NCBI GenBank assembly: GCA_911728455.2
Contig: OU452235.1
Span: 5,642,430 to 5,706,429 of the forward strand
DNA: 64,000 nucleotides
Reading direction: 5' to 3'
Source: Marthasterias glacialis
Lineage: Eukaryota; Echinodermata; Asteroidea; Forcipulatida; Asteriidae
The first letter of the stretch is position 1, and the number at the start of each line of letters is the position of its first letter. Positions 11,346 through 25,089 of the stretch are shown here, piece by piece. The notes under the pieces are model-generated. The model saw only the letters and a program-made list of their open reading frames with translations. It was not told where the DNA came from and searched no databases. A program made the position numbers and the translations under genes.

Positions 11346-12660
11346 TCATTTGAAATCTGGACATCGATAATACAAATTACCAAAATAAAATGCTACATTG
11401 TGTAAGCTTTAATGTTGTAATTTCAATGTTTTTTGTGAACTATTTTTCTATTTACCGGCAGACAGTTATTCTTCTGTATCTTTTTACTCTTTTGATTTAC
11501 TTACTTAGTGAATTCATTATTGCAGTGAAATTATTACGTAAAATCTTCCAGCAATAAGTCAATAAATAAGTAAAGACTTCATCATGTGCAAGCAGTGAGT
11601 GTGGTCCACTGGCCAAATGCTTCAACTTTACAACACCCGGGTCGAGGACCAGTACAGTCAAAATTCTCCCAAATATAAGCGGTCCGGCAAGCTACAAAAT
11701 ATGTGATGTTCAGTGTTGAAAAGCACCCCTGTTCAACGTGAAATATGGATTAGTGAAATGTCTGTATGAGCTAGTTAAATGGCAGCAAGCTAACTGCTTC
11801 TGATGACTACATGTAGTCACTAAAAATGTAAGGGGCAAGCCCTGGCAGCCATATTTTATTGTTCCTAATCAGCCCAGTGAACCAAAGTGAGGCTCAGAGG
11901 ACGAACTGCTCCAATCCCGTATAAAGTGTACCAAGAGAACTTAACAAAGATAGCGGCATGTCTTCATCTTGATTTTTCGAAGGGAACATTATCTGCCTTA
12001 TTAAACAAATTTAAACTAAATAAACTAGTATTATTATTATTATTATAATGATACATTAGTTGCACAATTTAGGTATTAGGCCGATGCTTAAACATTGTAT
12101 CGAAGTGCCACTCAATCTTCATGTAACCCTGTTCATTTGGGCTTTATAAGCATTCCTGAAACATCTCAACTCTTTCTTAGCATGCAGCACTGAATTGGTG
12201 CCATATTGCCAATCATTCATTGCTATTATGTAAAGTTTCTTCCTTTTCATTATTATTGTCACTGAATAGAAGATTAATTCAAGTTTGGAAGTATATAGTA
12301 CACAAGGGAATTACAATAATTGCTTTCATTAACGGTCGCCGGTTATTTTTATAGCGATTATTATGGGATTTTTATGAGCAGGTTATGATGAACATAATAG
12401 TTTTTGAAGGCTTTTGCTGGAATCCTGGCTCATACTGCTTATTGCTGAAGGCAACAGTGGTTTTAGTATCACCATGATGAAAAGAAATTATCTTTTTGGT
12501 TACGAATGAGTCCGTTGTTTGTAACGGCTCGTAATTATTTCATTATCAGAATCAGCGTTTATGAGGCCAGGCGTTCCAATTTGATCGAATCAACCGAGTA
12601 CCGAGCTACTTGACGTACATGTAGTACAATGGTATTGTTTGTAACGTCAATTGCCTTTTT
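11346..12660. other. No gene recognised
   Basis: AT-rich intergenic sequence. The only feature I can name is a short ATT microsatellite at about 12030-12045. Confidence 0.4.
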
Positions 12661-12663
12661 ACT

Positions 12664-13132
12664 ACGGAAGCGTATAGTGCCGCCACGTGAATAAAATAAT
12701 CCCATTCTTATCATGTACGTACACGATAGTTTTAATGTACGTACATGATAATTGTCGTGTACGTACACGATAATTTGCACAGTGTGGTGTGACGTGGCGT
12801 CGTCTCTGTGCGTGTAACAATACTGTGGAGATCAGTGATGGTGATGGTATGAACGATACACACACACGAGTACAGACAGCAGCCTAAACTATTGCTGCGC
12901 CGATATCGCGATAATGATCATGTACGTACACGATAATTATCGTGTACGTACACGATTAATATCGTGTACATACACGATAACTATCGTGTACGTACACGAT
13001 AACTAACGTGTACGTACACGATAGTATCGTGTACGTACATGATAAGTCTCTTATCGTGTATGTACACGATATTTATCGTGTACGTACATGATAACGGGGA
13101 TTTTTTTTATTCATGTGGCGGCACTACGCATC
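12664..13132. mobile_element. Inverted-repeat element filled with 18-bp palindromes
   Basis: The ends are inverted repeats: ACGGAAGCGTATAGTGCCGC plus CACGTGAATAAAATAATCCC on the left, and the complement (ATTCATGTGGCGGCACTACG, CATCCGT) on the right. Inside are 11 copies of ATCGTGTACGTACACGAT or one- to two-base variants. They start at 12710, 12733, 12754, 12917, 12939, 12961, 12983, 13005, 13026, 13053 and 13075, most 21-23 bp apart. A unique spacer occupies 12772-12916. No coding frame is plausible. Confidence 0.75.
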
Positions 13133-13144
13133 CGTATTTTACGG

Positions 13145-14201
13145 AGTCCTGTCCTGCATGACAAAAATCGCTTCAGATTTTCGCCAATATCTCGAAAACG
13201 GAGCCGTCTTCTGAGATGACATTTTCACAGGTTAGTTTTGTGGTGTATATCTACAATCATGTAGGATTGAAACGGACTAAAAGTTCAAACTACCAAACGT
13301 ATCCATTGTCTTTAAAGGTTTGGTGAATTACTTAGTATTGATGATTTTATTTTACACCTTACAGTTAATATACAATAATTCTGTTGAGAAAAATCATTTT
13401 GTGCCTTCCTGTATAATTTTACATGATTTATTTTCTTGATTTATTTTACCCACAAAAATAGGTCACTTGCTGACATGGCTGGATTTCTTCTCTGAGGTCA
13501 CATGCATTACATAATATATATTCATGAGTAAAGTTTTGAAAAGAAAGAACATATATTTGTCATTCCTTTGGCAGACCCCGTCCAGGAACGATTGTCCTCT
13601 GGAGTAGCTCATGAATAAATTCTGTAATGATGATGTCACAGAAGGAATCCAGCCATGTCAGCAAGTGACCTATTTTTGTGGGCGTTCCTAAAGACCATTA
13701 CTTTTAAAGGGTCTGTAAACGTTTGGTAATGACTCTGAAAATTTATGGCAATAATAACTCACTTGGTAAGAAGTACAGCAGCTTTGGATAGTATAATGCA
13801 TTTTGAGAAACGTTTCACTTCGAAGTACTGCAGTTATGGAAAAATACATCACTTTTTATCCCCCCAAAATTTAAATCTGAGAAGCGTTATGGCCGTAACG
13901 CTTCTCAGAATGTGTATTTCAATGACGGATACTTCTGCGTGAACACAACCGCTCCAGATTTTTGGTGATATCTCAAAAACGCTGCCACCTTTTGAACTGA
14001 AATTTACACAGGTTAGTTTTATGGCATCTAGCATTAAGGCAAATGTACGGTTCCAAAAACCAAAGGTATACTTTGGCTTTTAAAGAAAATAAATCATGTA
14101 AAAATAAACTGGAAGGCACAATTCCAACTGAATTATTGTATGATAATTATTAGGCGTAAATTAAAAACATAAAGACTTAGTAATTCACCAAACCTTTAAT
14201 G
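13145..14201. repeat. Nested foldback with family E MITE copies
   Basis: The outer arms 13312-13440 and 14080-14201 are inverted copies (AAAGGTTTGGTGAATTACTTAG with its complement). Inside, 13452-13492 and 13638-13679 are another inverted pair (ATAGGTCACTTGCTGACATG). Family E sequence with a central palindrome (CTGAGAAGCGTTA...TAACGCTTCTCAG at 13877-13909) spans about 13706-14080. A right half of family E (CACAGGTTAGTTTTGTGG) lies at 13145-13315. A relative of the inner pair is at 28030-28200. Confidence 0.65.
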
Positions 14202-14576
14202 GAGTCAAGAAAAACCTACTGAGTAGGCTGATCATTAAACTAAGGACATGCCTGAAACTGTGGCTGCGAATGCGGCTCTGCGGCTTGATCGTCTCGTAAT
14301 TCGTAAACTTGTGTCAGAGCATAGTATGAGGCCCAAACCAACACCCTTTAAGAAACAGCCACAGCGCAGCCATAGCCACATCAGCAAATTCAGACTTTGA
14401 GTGTCTTGACACAGTCTTACTTCAGTTGCTAACAGTTCAAAATGCAATTGTTACAAAATGTATCAGACTCCACACAGTCCTTCAGCAGGTGACACAGTCC
14501 ACTTGAACAGTTGAACTTGAAGCGGAGAGTCATCAAACTAGACAACAGAGTCATTCAGCTCGTGGCACAATCCAGA

Positions 14577-15000
14577 AAGCGTTGGTAAGCCCACGGAGGA
14601 AGAACCCATGGCTAGCCTCATCACCCCTAGACTTGACGCAGTCTTTCAGCTGGTTGCACACAGTCCAAATAGCGTTGGTAAGCCCATGGAGGAAGAACAT
14701 TTTTCTTCCTCCATGGTTAGCCTCATCACCCCCTAGACTTGATGCAGTCTTTCAGCTGGTTGCACACAGTCCAAAAAGCGTTGGTAAGCCCATGGAGGAA
14801 GAACATTTTTCTTCCTCCATGGTTAGCCTCATCACCCCCTAGACTTGATGCAGTCTTTCAGCTGGTTGCACACAGTCCAAATAGCGTTGGTAAGCCCATG
14901 GAGGAAGAACATTTTCTTCCTCCATGGTTAGCCTCATCACCCCCTAGACTTGACGCAGTCTTTCAGCTGGTTGCACACAGTCCAAACAGCGTTGGTTAAG
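14577..15000 (+). repeat. ~106-bp tandem array with coding-like segments and donor-like sites
   Basis: GCGTTGGTAAGCCCATGGAG begins units at 14579, 14672, 14778, 14884 and 14989, spacing 93, 106, 106 and 105. Each unit contains an inverted repeat CCATGGAGGAAGAA...TTCTTCCTCCATGG and a segment that can be read as LDAVFQLVAHSPNSV. That segment is immediately followed by GTAAGC, which resembles a 5' splice site. The preceding unique sequence (14480-14580) encodes a related segment, KLDNRVIQLVAQSRKRW, also followed by GTAAGC. It may be an amplified exon of a decayed gene; its identity is unknown. Confidence 0.55.
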
Positions 15001-18480
<3,480 letters not shown>

Positions 18481-18670
18481 CGATGTCTCTCAAGCTTGGC
18501 TGGACGGGAGCTTGCCGCTGGCTGCTGGGTCTGCCTCAAGTCAGACCCCGTCTTGGACAACCTCTTACAGCTGCATCAGTCGTTCTCCTTCTCCACCTTG
18601 AGGGAACCACCCATAAACAAATCAATAAGTATAGTTCAAGTGCAAAGGGGGTAATTTTGGGACGATCTTG

Positions 18671-20085
18671 AGTCAATCATAGACAACAAGCTGAATTGAA
18701 ACAAAAATGCTTAAAAAAAAAGATGTGTGCCAATGCAAGCCAGAGGATTTTCATTCTCAGGAATTTAAGGTATTTTACTGTTTATGATGCAATTTTATAT
18801 TAATTGTGTTTATCAAAGTATTATTTAGTTGGTAATTACTTTTTAGCTATTGTTTGGGACATGCATAATAATCTAACCGTGAAAAATCAGGTTGCCAGAA
18901 AAATAATAGCTGGTTCTTAGGTGAAACAAATTAATATGAAATCGTGGACAACCAGTGTATTCCTAAATTAACTTCTTAATTTCTGACTATACCTTTTTTT
19001 TACCAGTTTTATTCATCTTTTAGCTCTTTAATATTTTTTTGTTTATTTGTTTACTATTTAAATAAAATTGAGTTGAATTGAACTGATTTGAATTGAATTT
19101 AGCGAACATGTTAAGTCTATGACTGTGATTAACCCTCTGGGAAGTGCCCTCAAGCCTTACCTCAACAAGATGGCGTTGGACTGATGTGTTCGGCTGTGGT
19201 CGTCAAGTTTTATCTGCAGTCTACGCTAATTCACCGGAGCTCTCTCCAGCCACTTGCAAGCTCAACACCGAAGTTCAAAATTTACTTTTCAAAGTCTGTA
19301 GTCGTAACTAGAGAAAAAGAATAGACAAAAAAGCTTAATTAAAACAAAAATACTCAATGTGTGCCAAGGCAAACGTGAGGATTTTCTTTCCCAGGAAATT
19401 AATGTATTTTAATGTTTGTGATTAAATTTTGCATTTGTTTATCAGAGTATTATTTAGTCGGTATTTACTTTTAAGCTAAATTATTTGGTACATGATCTAT
19501 CCGTGAAAAGTCGGAAGAAATTTAATTGTTATCACCGAGGTTGCCAGCAAGATAATAGGTTTTTACGTGAAACACGTTAATAAAATTGTGAGCAACCAGT
19601 GTATTGATGAATTAAAAGTAATAAAACCCAGAACACAACTAGGTACACAAAAACCCAGAACCCATCCTCTTCACTCTTTCATTCACATTCTCATGATTCT
19701 TCCCATCAGGAAGGTATAGTTCTCTTTCAACTCGTACAAACTGTTTTTTTTTACCAAGTGCTATTCATCTTAAAGCTCTTTTTAATGTTTTTATTTTTAT
19801 TTATTTGTTGAATTGAATTGAATTGAATTGAACTGATCTGAATTGAACTGCATTAAATTGAACTTAATTGAATTTAAGCGAACATGTTAAGTCTATGATT
19901 GTGATTAAATTGTTTCACAAGCCTTACCTCAACAAGATGGCGTTGGACCGATGCGTTCGGCTTTGGTCTTGAAGTTTTATCTGCAGTCCACGGCAGTTCA
20001 CCGGAGCTCTCTCCAGCCACTCGCAAGCTCAACAGCAAAGTTCAAATCGGCTTCTTAAAAGTCTGTAGTCAGAACTAACATACTT
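18671..20085. repeat. Two-copy tandem duplication of ~0.7 kb
   Basis: Copy 1 (about 18671-19312) and copy 2 (about 19325-20085) share GTGTGCCAA, GAGGATTTTC, a stretch around AGTATTATTTAGT, a GAATTGAATT-rich tract and the strongly conserved CCTCAACAAGATGGCGTTGG. In copy 2 the GAATT tract is expanded (about 19810-19875). On the minus strand both copies keep ATCTTGTTGAG|GTAAGGCTTG, a donor-like site. Confidence 0.65.
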
Positions 20086-21309
20086 CGTGCAACTCACGAT
20101 ATGTACTAAAGGGCTCAACAGTGAATTTGCGCTGCGAGAGCAATGTAGTTTTCAGTACAAACTGTTTGGCCTGTGACAAAAATGCACAAGGTTTATACTT
20201 CATAAGTTCTTGTTGGCCTACTTCAAATCTTGAACGAGCCTTTGATACAGGATATCACAGTTGCTTTTAAGAGTGCAACGGTTGCACTGTATCGCCGAGA
20301 TATTTATGAATGCACACGACTAGCCACGGTAAGAATTTTGATGAATTTACCAGTAAAGTTCGTCAGAAAACGCGACGCCTAAATCTCAAGTTAGAACCAA
20401 GAGATACGGCCATGTTGCTCTCATGAGTATTCCAGAACAATGAGTGGCCTACTTCGTAAAGAGCGCAAAACTCCTTATTTGCATAACAAAGAAGAGCTTA
20501 TAATGAGGTGACATTCCACAGTAAACCCCAGCCATAGGAACGTACCGAATGAACTTGTTAACTATAGAAGTCCCGGATGGTTAACGTTAATTTGTTCCAG
20601 TGCGAGAACAAAATGGCGAGAAGTAAGCCCAAATAAAGAAATATTATTTCCTAAGAACCCAAAATGGTCTTCGGGCTAGCTTTTTCTCTGAACAGAATTC
20701 AGATAATCACCCCTTTTTGGGGGTGTTTTTGTTTGAGTTTTTTAAGTTTAACAAAAGTCACGATCGAGACTCAAATATCAAATTAAAATGACAGCTTGGT
20801 GCTGTGTGGAAGAGCAATATCTCAGTGAGAATGGCGTGGGGCAATGTCGACGTTTGTCCCATTGTTACGTTTCCATTACTGAGCCGATGAGAGTAAGGAT
20901 GGGCTGTTACATAAATGACATCCGGCTGCACGCTTGTCCTGGTTTAAATAACGAATAGTACATTGATGGTTTGAGGAATTGTAAATGCATTCCCATCCCT
21001 TATAGTTTACGACGAACCTGCGCCAGCAACATTAAGGTACATTCTCAGGTGGCACAAGGGGTGTACTATTTTATCTGTGGGGCACTTCTGGCCATTTAAA
21101 ACTGTAGTTTCCGTTTTCATTGGTTTTTTTTATCGATACAAGCCCCTTTTCAGCGCTCTTGTTATGCCAATTACTATTTTTTCTTATAACATAATTTGAC
21201 GTGGAGGTAAAAAAAAAAATGTCTGCGTGTAATAGAAAAATGGTAACAAAAAAAAAGCTTTACAAATTGAACATTTTATTCTGGTAATTGTTAATATGAA
21301 AGAGGTCCA
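20086..21309. other. No gene recognised
   Basis: No convincing frame, RNA gene or repeat seen in this intergenic stretch. Confidence 0.4.
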
Positions 21310-21597
21310 GTTTCCAAACGGGAGATAACCCCCGTAGTTACGACACTGAGAAATTTCGTTGTTTCATTTGCGAGAGAACATAAAAATCGTTCCTATAGGC
21401 AGAGTTTTCGTCTCACTGAGACAAACAAACTAATTTTGGATCTTACTTCATTTATTATTTAAAAACGGTAACACTTCAGGCAGAAATATTTCAAGGAGAG
21501 TCTTCTATCATCATTATCTTTATACCACCTAAGGTATATGTAAATCTGTGAACATTTATATTTTTCTTTCTTACCAATGTTGAGCTGGGGCATTAAG
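21310..21597 (+). mobile_element. MITE family C, copy 1
   Basis: Shares GTTTCATTTGCGAGA, GGCAGAGTTTTCGTCTCA, TTCATTTATTATTTAAAA, ACACTTCAGGCAGAAATATT and the terminal TTGAGCTGGGGC(A/T)TTAA with copies at 36965, 43639 and 47079 (inverted). Confidence 0.7.
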
Positions 21598-21911
21598 AAA
21601 TATTTATTTTACCTCTGTCATTGCCCGTTCTAATGAGAACATTACTGTGATAGTTGCCTGTTCAATCCAATCAAGTCACCGTTGACGTCTAATTTATTAA
21701 TCCGTTCATCAAACCCTCATTAGGCTCTGCAGTGAAAGCAAACCTTTGAGTGGGGACGTTTTCTGTATTCATTTGGTTGAACAGACATTTCCATTAGTAT
21801 TAATGTCTGACCTGAATGAGAGAGGGAAATGAGCCCGGGAAGGGGCGTAACCCTCCTCCGCTGTGACGTCATAAAAAGAAATGCCTATTTATGGTGTTGT
21901 CTCGGGCGCTA

Positions 21912-22213
21912 TATAGACTTTCTTTTGCAACGTCACAGCTCGAGTTTTTGCCAACCAAGCTGGAGAAAATACGGGGAGCCATCAATGCACAGCAAAAAGA
22001 GATCACAACATTTGGCAAAAATGTTACACAAATATTCACAGATAGTTTAGAGTTTGTTGTCAACCAATAATGGGATGTATTTTCTTTAAATAGAAAGTTT
22101 GCAAAAGTGTTGAATTTGGTCACAACGTCTGTCAACCAGATTGACATGTTTTGCTATACATTTCGCCGTCCAAGCCAACCAGCGCGGTTTGTTTATCAAC
22201 AACAGAAAGTAAT
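21912..22213 (+). mobile_element. MITE family D, diverged copy
   Basis: Matches the element at 24558-24868 along its length (TTTCTTTTGCAACGTCACAG, AATAATGGGATGTATTTTCT, TTTGGTCACAACGTCTGTCA). Its termini (TATAGACTTTC / GAAAGTAATA) are degraded. Confidence 0.75.
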
Positions 22214-23240
22214 AAGGGGTGCACCCCACTAAATCGGGAGAAAACAGTCCGTCGGCCTCATGAATATTTTCATACTAGAAAGATTTGAGGACCAATTAAA
22301 AGGTGTACAGTGTACAAACTTTGCACATTGTGACCTGGTGGTTGTTGTCTTCTAACTTGAGGTATTTTGGATGACCTAGGCCCTGAACAAATGGTCCTAT
22401 GTGCTCGTAGGTGTAGGACCATTTTTCAAGATCGATGCTCGGACGTTTTGAAACTTTACACAAGTGTAGAGATGTTTTTACTTGGACGGAGAATAACTCG
22501 ACATGCCTTTGGACCACCCATGTCAAAATGACCAGAGGGTGGAAGTTTAGGACTTAATGAATACGTTTCTTTTTATTTGAAAACGCTGTGAGACTTCTAT
22601 AAGTAATTTTAAAGTATTTTTGAGTATTTAGCACTTTGCACCATGGAGTTTGTTTAGTAGGGTGCACATTATTTTCACTAATGGAGATCAATGGCTACAC
22701 CTGTATAGCGCCCTCTTCGAGTCACATAAATTTAACTAACTATATCCAGGACACTTTTCTAAGTCATTCAATAAACAAGCACATGATATCACGAATATTA
22801 TTTTTTACGATTTAAATCTCGAAGTGTTTGTTATTTTTTTGGTCCAGTTAACGAGATACGATACTTTTATCTTCTGTGTAGGCCGGAATGGTAATATTTC
22901 ATAACATAACATGTAATGTAATAATTATTCAGTGCTTAAAACAAGATCAGCTGTTTCAGATTGTGGGGAAAAAAAACTGTCGGAAATTTTGGTTGAAATA
23001 AAAATGCATGACAATTTTTTTCTAAAACTGACCTTAATTAATCATAAGTGAGATTGCAGGAAAGTTGGCAACCATGATCAGATTATTTTTGTGACAATAA
23101 GACAATCATTTTTGCGCTATTGACTCTTACGATAGTTGTGTTTTTGCCAAGACCTTCAAACCAAAAAAATATATTTTCTCCCTTACTATTTTCGGAGTTC
23201 ATTCCATCAAGTGTTTCACGAAAACATACCTATTTATTAA
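22214..23240. other. No gene recognised
   Basis: Intergenic sequence with no supported feature. Confidence 0.4.
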
Positions 23241-23640
23241 ATTGTGCAAAGGAGTTATCATAATTTTAAACACTTTTGAAAAGTGCAAATAAAAAAAGTA
23301 ATAATATAGCCTCACTTTCATTTCTTTCTACTTGACTGTTTCTGTTACTCAAGTAATCTGTGTATGTGTGTGCTGTAATGATGTGGGTTTTTTTTATTTG
23401 CCTTTGAGAAAGACTCCTGCTAGGTTCGAAACGCGAGGCCATTAACAAATAATTGTTTGCATTTATACCACACAGGTCCTCTTGGTTGGCAAGCAGTTTG
23501 CAACAGCTAATTCTATTTTCTCATTAACTTTTGGAAAGTGTCAACGGAGTTATCATAATTTTAAACATTTTTGAGTGCAAATAAAAAAAGTAATGATATA
23601 GCCTCACTTTCACTTCTTTCTACTTGACTTTGACTGTAAA
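23241..23640. repeat. Direct repeat pair ~295 bp apart
   Basis: GGAGTTATCATAATTTTAAA, AGTGCAAATAAAAAAAGTAA and ATAGCCTCACTTTCA occur in order at about 23251-23335 and 23545-23630. Between them is GCCTTTGAGAAAGACTCCTG with CGAAACGCGAGGCC. A related motif (inverted) lies at 44165-44205. Confidence 0.6.
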
Positions 23641-23688
23641 TATGTATTTCCAAAACGAGAAATATACATAACGTTAAGTCTATAATAT

Positions 23689-23785
23689 ACGAAAGCCCGT
23701 TAGTGCCATCTTTATTTTATTTTCGAATGTGCAGTTATTTATATTTTCGAGTGCAGCAGAAAGATGGCACTAAACGGACTTTCGT
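23689..23785. mobile_element. Short foldback element, ~24-bp arms
   Basis: ACGAAAGCCCGTTAGTGCCA followed by TCTT at 23689-23712 is the near-perfect complement of AAGATGGCACTAAACGGACT plus TTCGT at 23761-23785. A solitary end (GATGGCACTAACGGGCTTTC) is at 42921, inside the TIR-receptor gene. Bases 23790-24290 carry two weakly similar segments (GCAGTTAAAAACAT...GAATCTGCC) and nothing else. Confidence 0.7.
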
Positions 23786-24289
23786 AATAATATCTGGATT
23801 AAACTGACAAGCAGTTAAAAACATTTGCGACTTCATTTCCTTTGAGGAATCTGCCTTGCCCCTTTGAGTTTTTCTATTAACTATCTCTGATGTTGCTTGT
23901 GAAGGAATACAATTAATATAAATCAATTTAAAAAAAATGGTTTGAAAAAAAGGATTTATAGGTTAGTTGTGCATTTTCGTATTGCGAAGTATTGCGAAGT
24001 GTCAACTTACCCTGGAAAACCGTATAATTTTACATTTTACAAAATGAGAAATCATTCAATCGACAAGGATTAAATTTATGGTATGATAAAACGGATTTAG
24101 GTTAAAAGGGCAATCAGTTAAAAAACATTCGCCTCTACTTTTACTTTCATGAATCTGCCACACCCTTTGTTCACGAACCCAGTAAATAAAAAAAAAATTC
24201 AATGACAACAACAAATCTCCGGTGTTAAAAGAATCTTTGTCAAAATGATAAGCAATTAAAAACATGTGTGACTATACATTTTTCTTTAA

Positions 24290-24495
24290 AGGCATTGCAT
24301 ACGTTTGGTAATGACTCTGAAAATTTATGGCAATAAAAACTTACTTGGTAAGAAGTACAGCTGCTTTGGATAGTATAATGCATATTGAGTAACGTTCAAT
24401 TCGAAGTACCGCCGTTATGGAAAAATATATCACTTTTTATCTCCAAAAATTTGAATCTGAGAAGCGTTGTTGGCGGTAACGCTTCTCAGATTTTG
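24290..24495 (+). mobile_element. MITE family E, left half
   Basis: TTTAAAGGCATTGCATACGT then TTGGTAATGACTCTGAAAAT and the palindrome CTGAGAAGCGTT...AACGCTTCTCAG match 13706-13910. The right half is absent. Confidence 0.7.
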
Positions 24496-24557
24496 AACGT
24501 TCGAATTGACTAACGCCCTCAAGTGTCTAAGATTAACTGCTTTGTAAATTGATTCCT

Positions 24558-24868
24558 AATAGACCTTTCTTTTGCAACGTCACAGCCCGAGTTTTTGCCA
24601 ACCAAGATGGAAAAACTACGGGAAGCCGTCAATGCAAAGCAAAAACAGATAATCACAGTTTGCAAAAATGTTACAAAAATATTCAAACATTTTTCAAATA
24701 TTGTTGGAAACAAACCAACCAATAATGGGATGTATTTTCTTCAAATAGAAAGTTGCTAAAATGTTGAATTTGGTCACAACGTCTGTCAACAAGACTTGAA
24801 TGTTTTGCTACATTTGGCCGTCCATTCCAACCAGCACGGTTTGTTTATCAACAATGGAAAGGTCTATT
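24558..24868. mobile_element. MITE family D, complete copy (311 bp)
   Basis: Terminal inverted repeats AATAGACCTTTCTTTTG and CAATGGAAAGGTCTATT bound a 311-bp non-coding interior that matches 21912-22213. The AATAGACC terminus is shared with families A and B. Confidence 0.8.
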
Positions 24869-25089
24869 GGTCGTTTTCGCCGATCGATCTCTGAATGGGC
24901 AGTTCGCCCCTGGTTCGATCGCCCTTACACGGAATCGCCGTCTTGGAAAAATGACAGCGAGTCAACACCAATGCGAATTTACTTTCCAACAGTAGATAAA
25001 GGCCCAGTTCCCCATCTTGCGCCTACGGTGCTGTATAATCTTTGGTCACCACTGACTGCTGATCTCTATTGCACGAATTACGTAATTCA

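Noticed and set aside
12710-13092. Regularly spaced palindromes looking like a CRISPR array
   Set aside because: Spacers are only 3-6 bp, the genome is clearly animal, and the array lies inside inverted-repeat ends.
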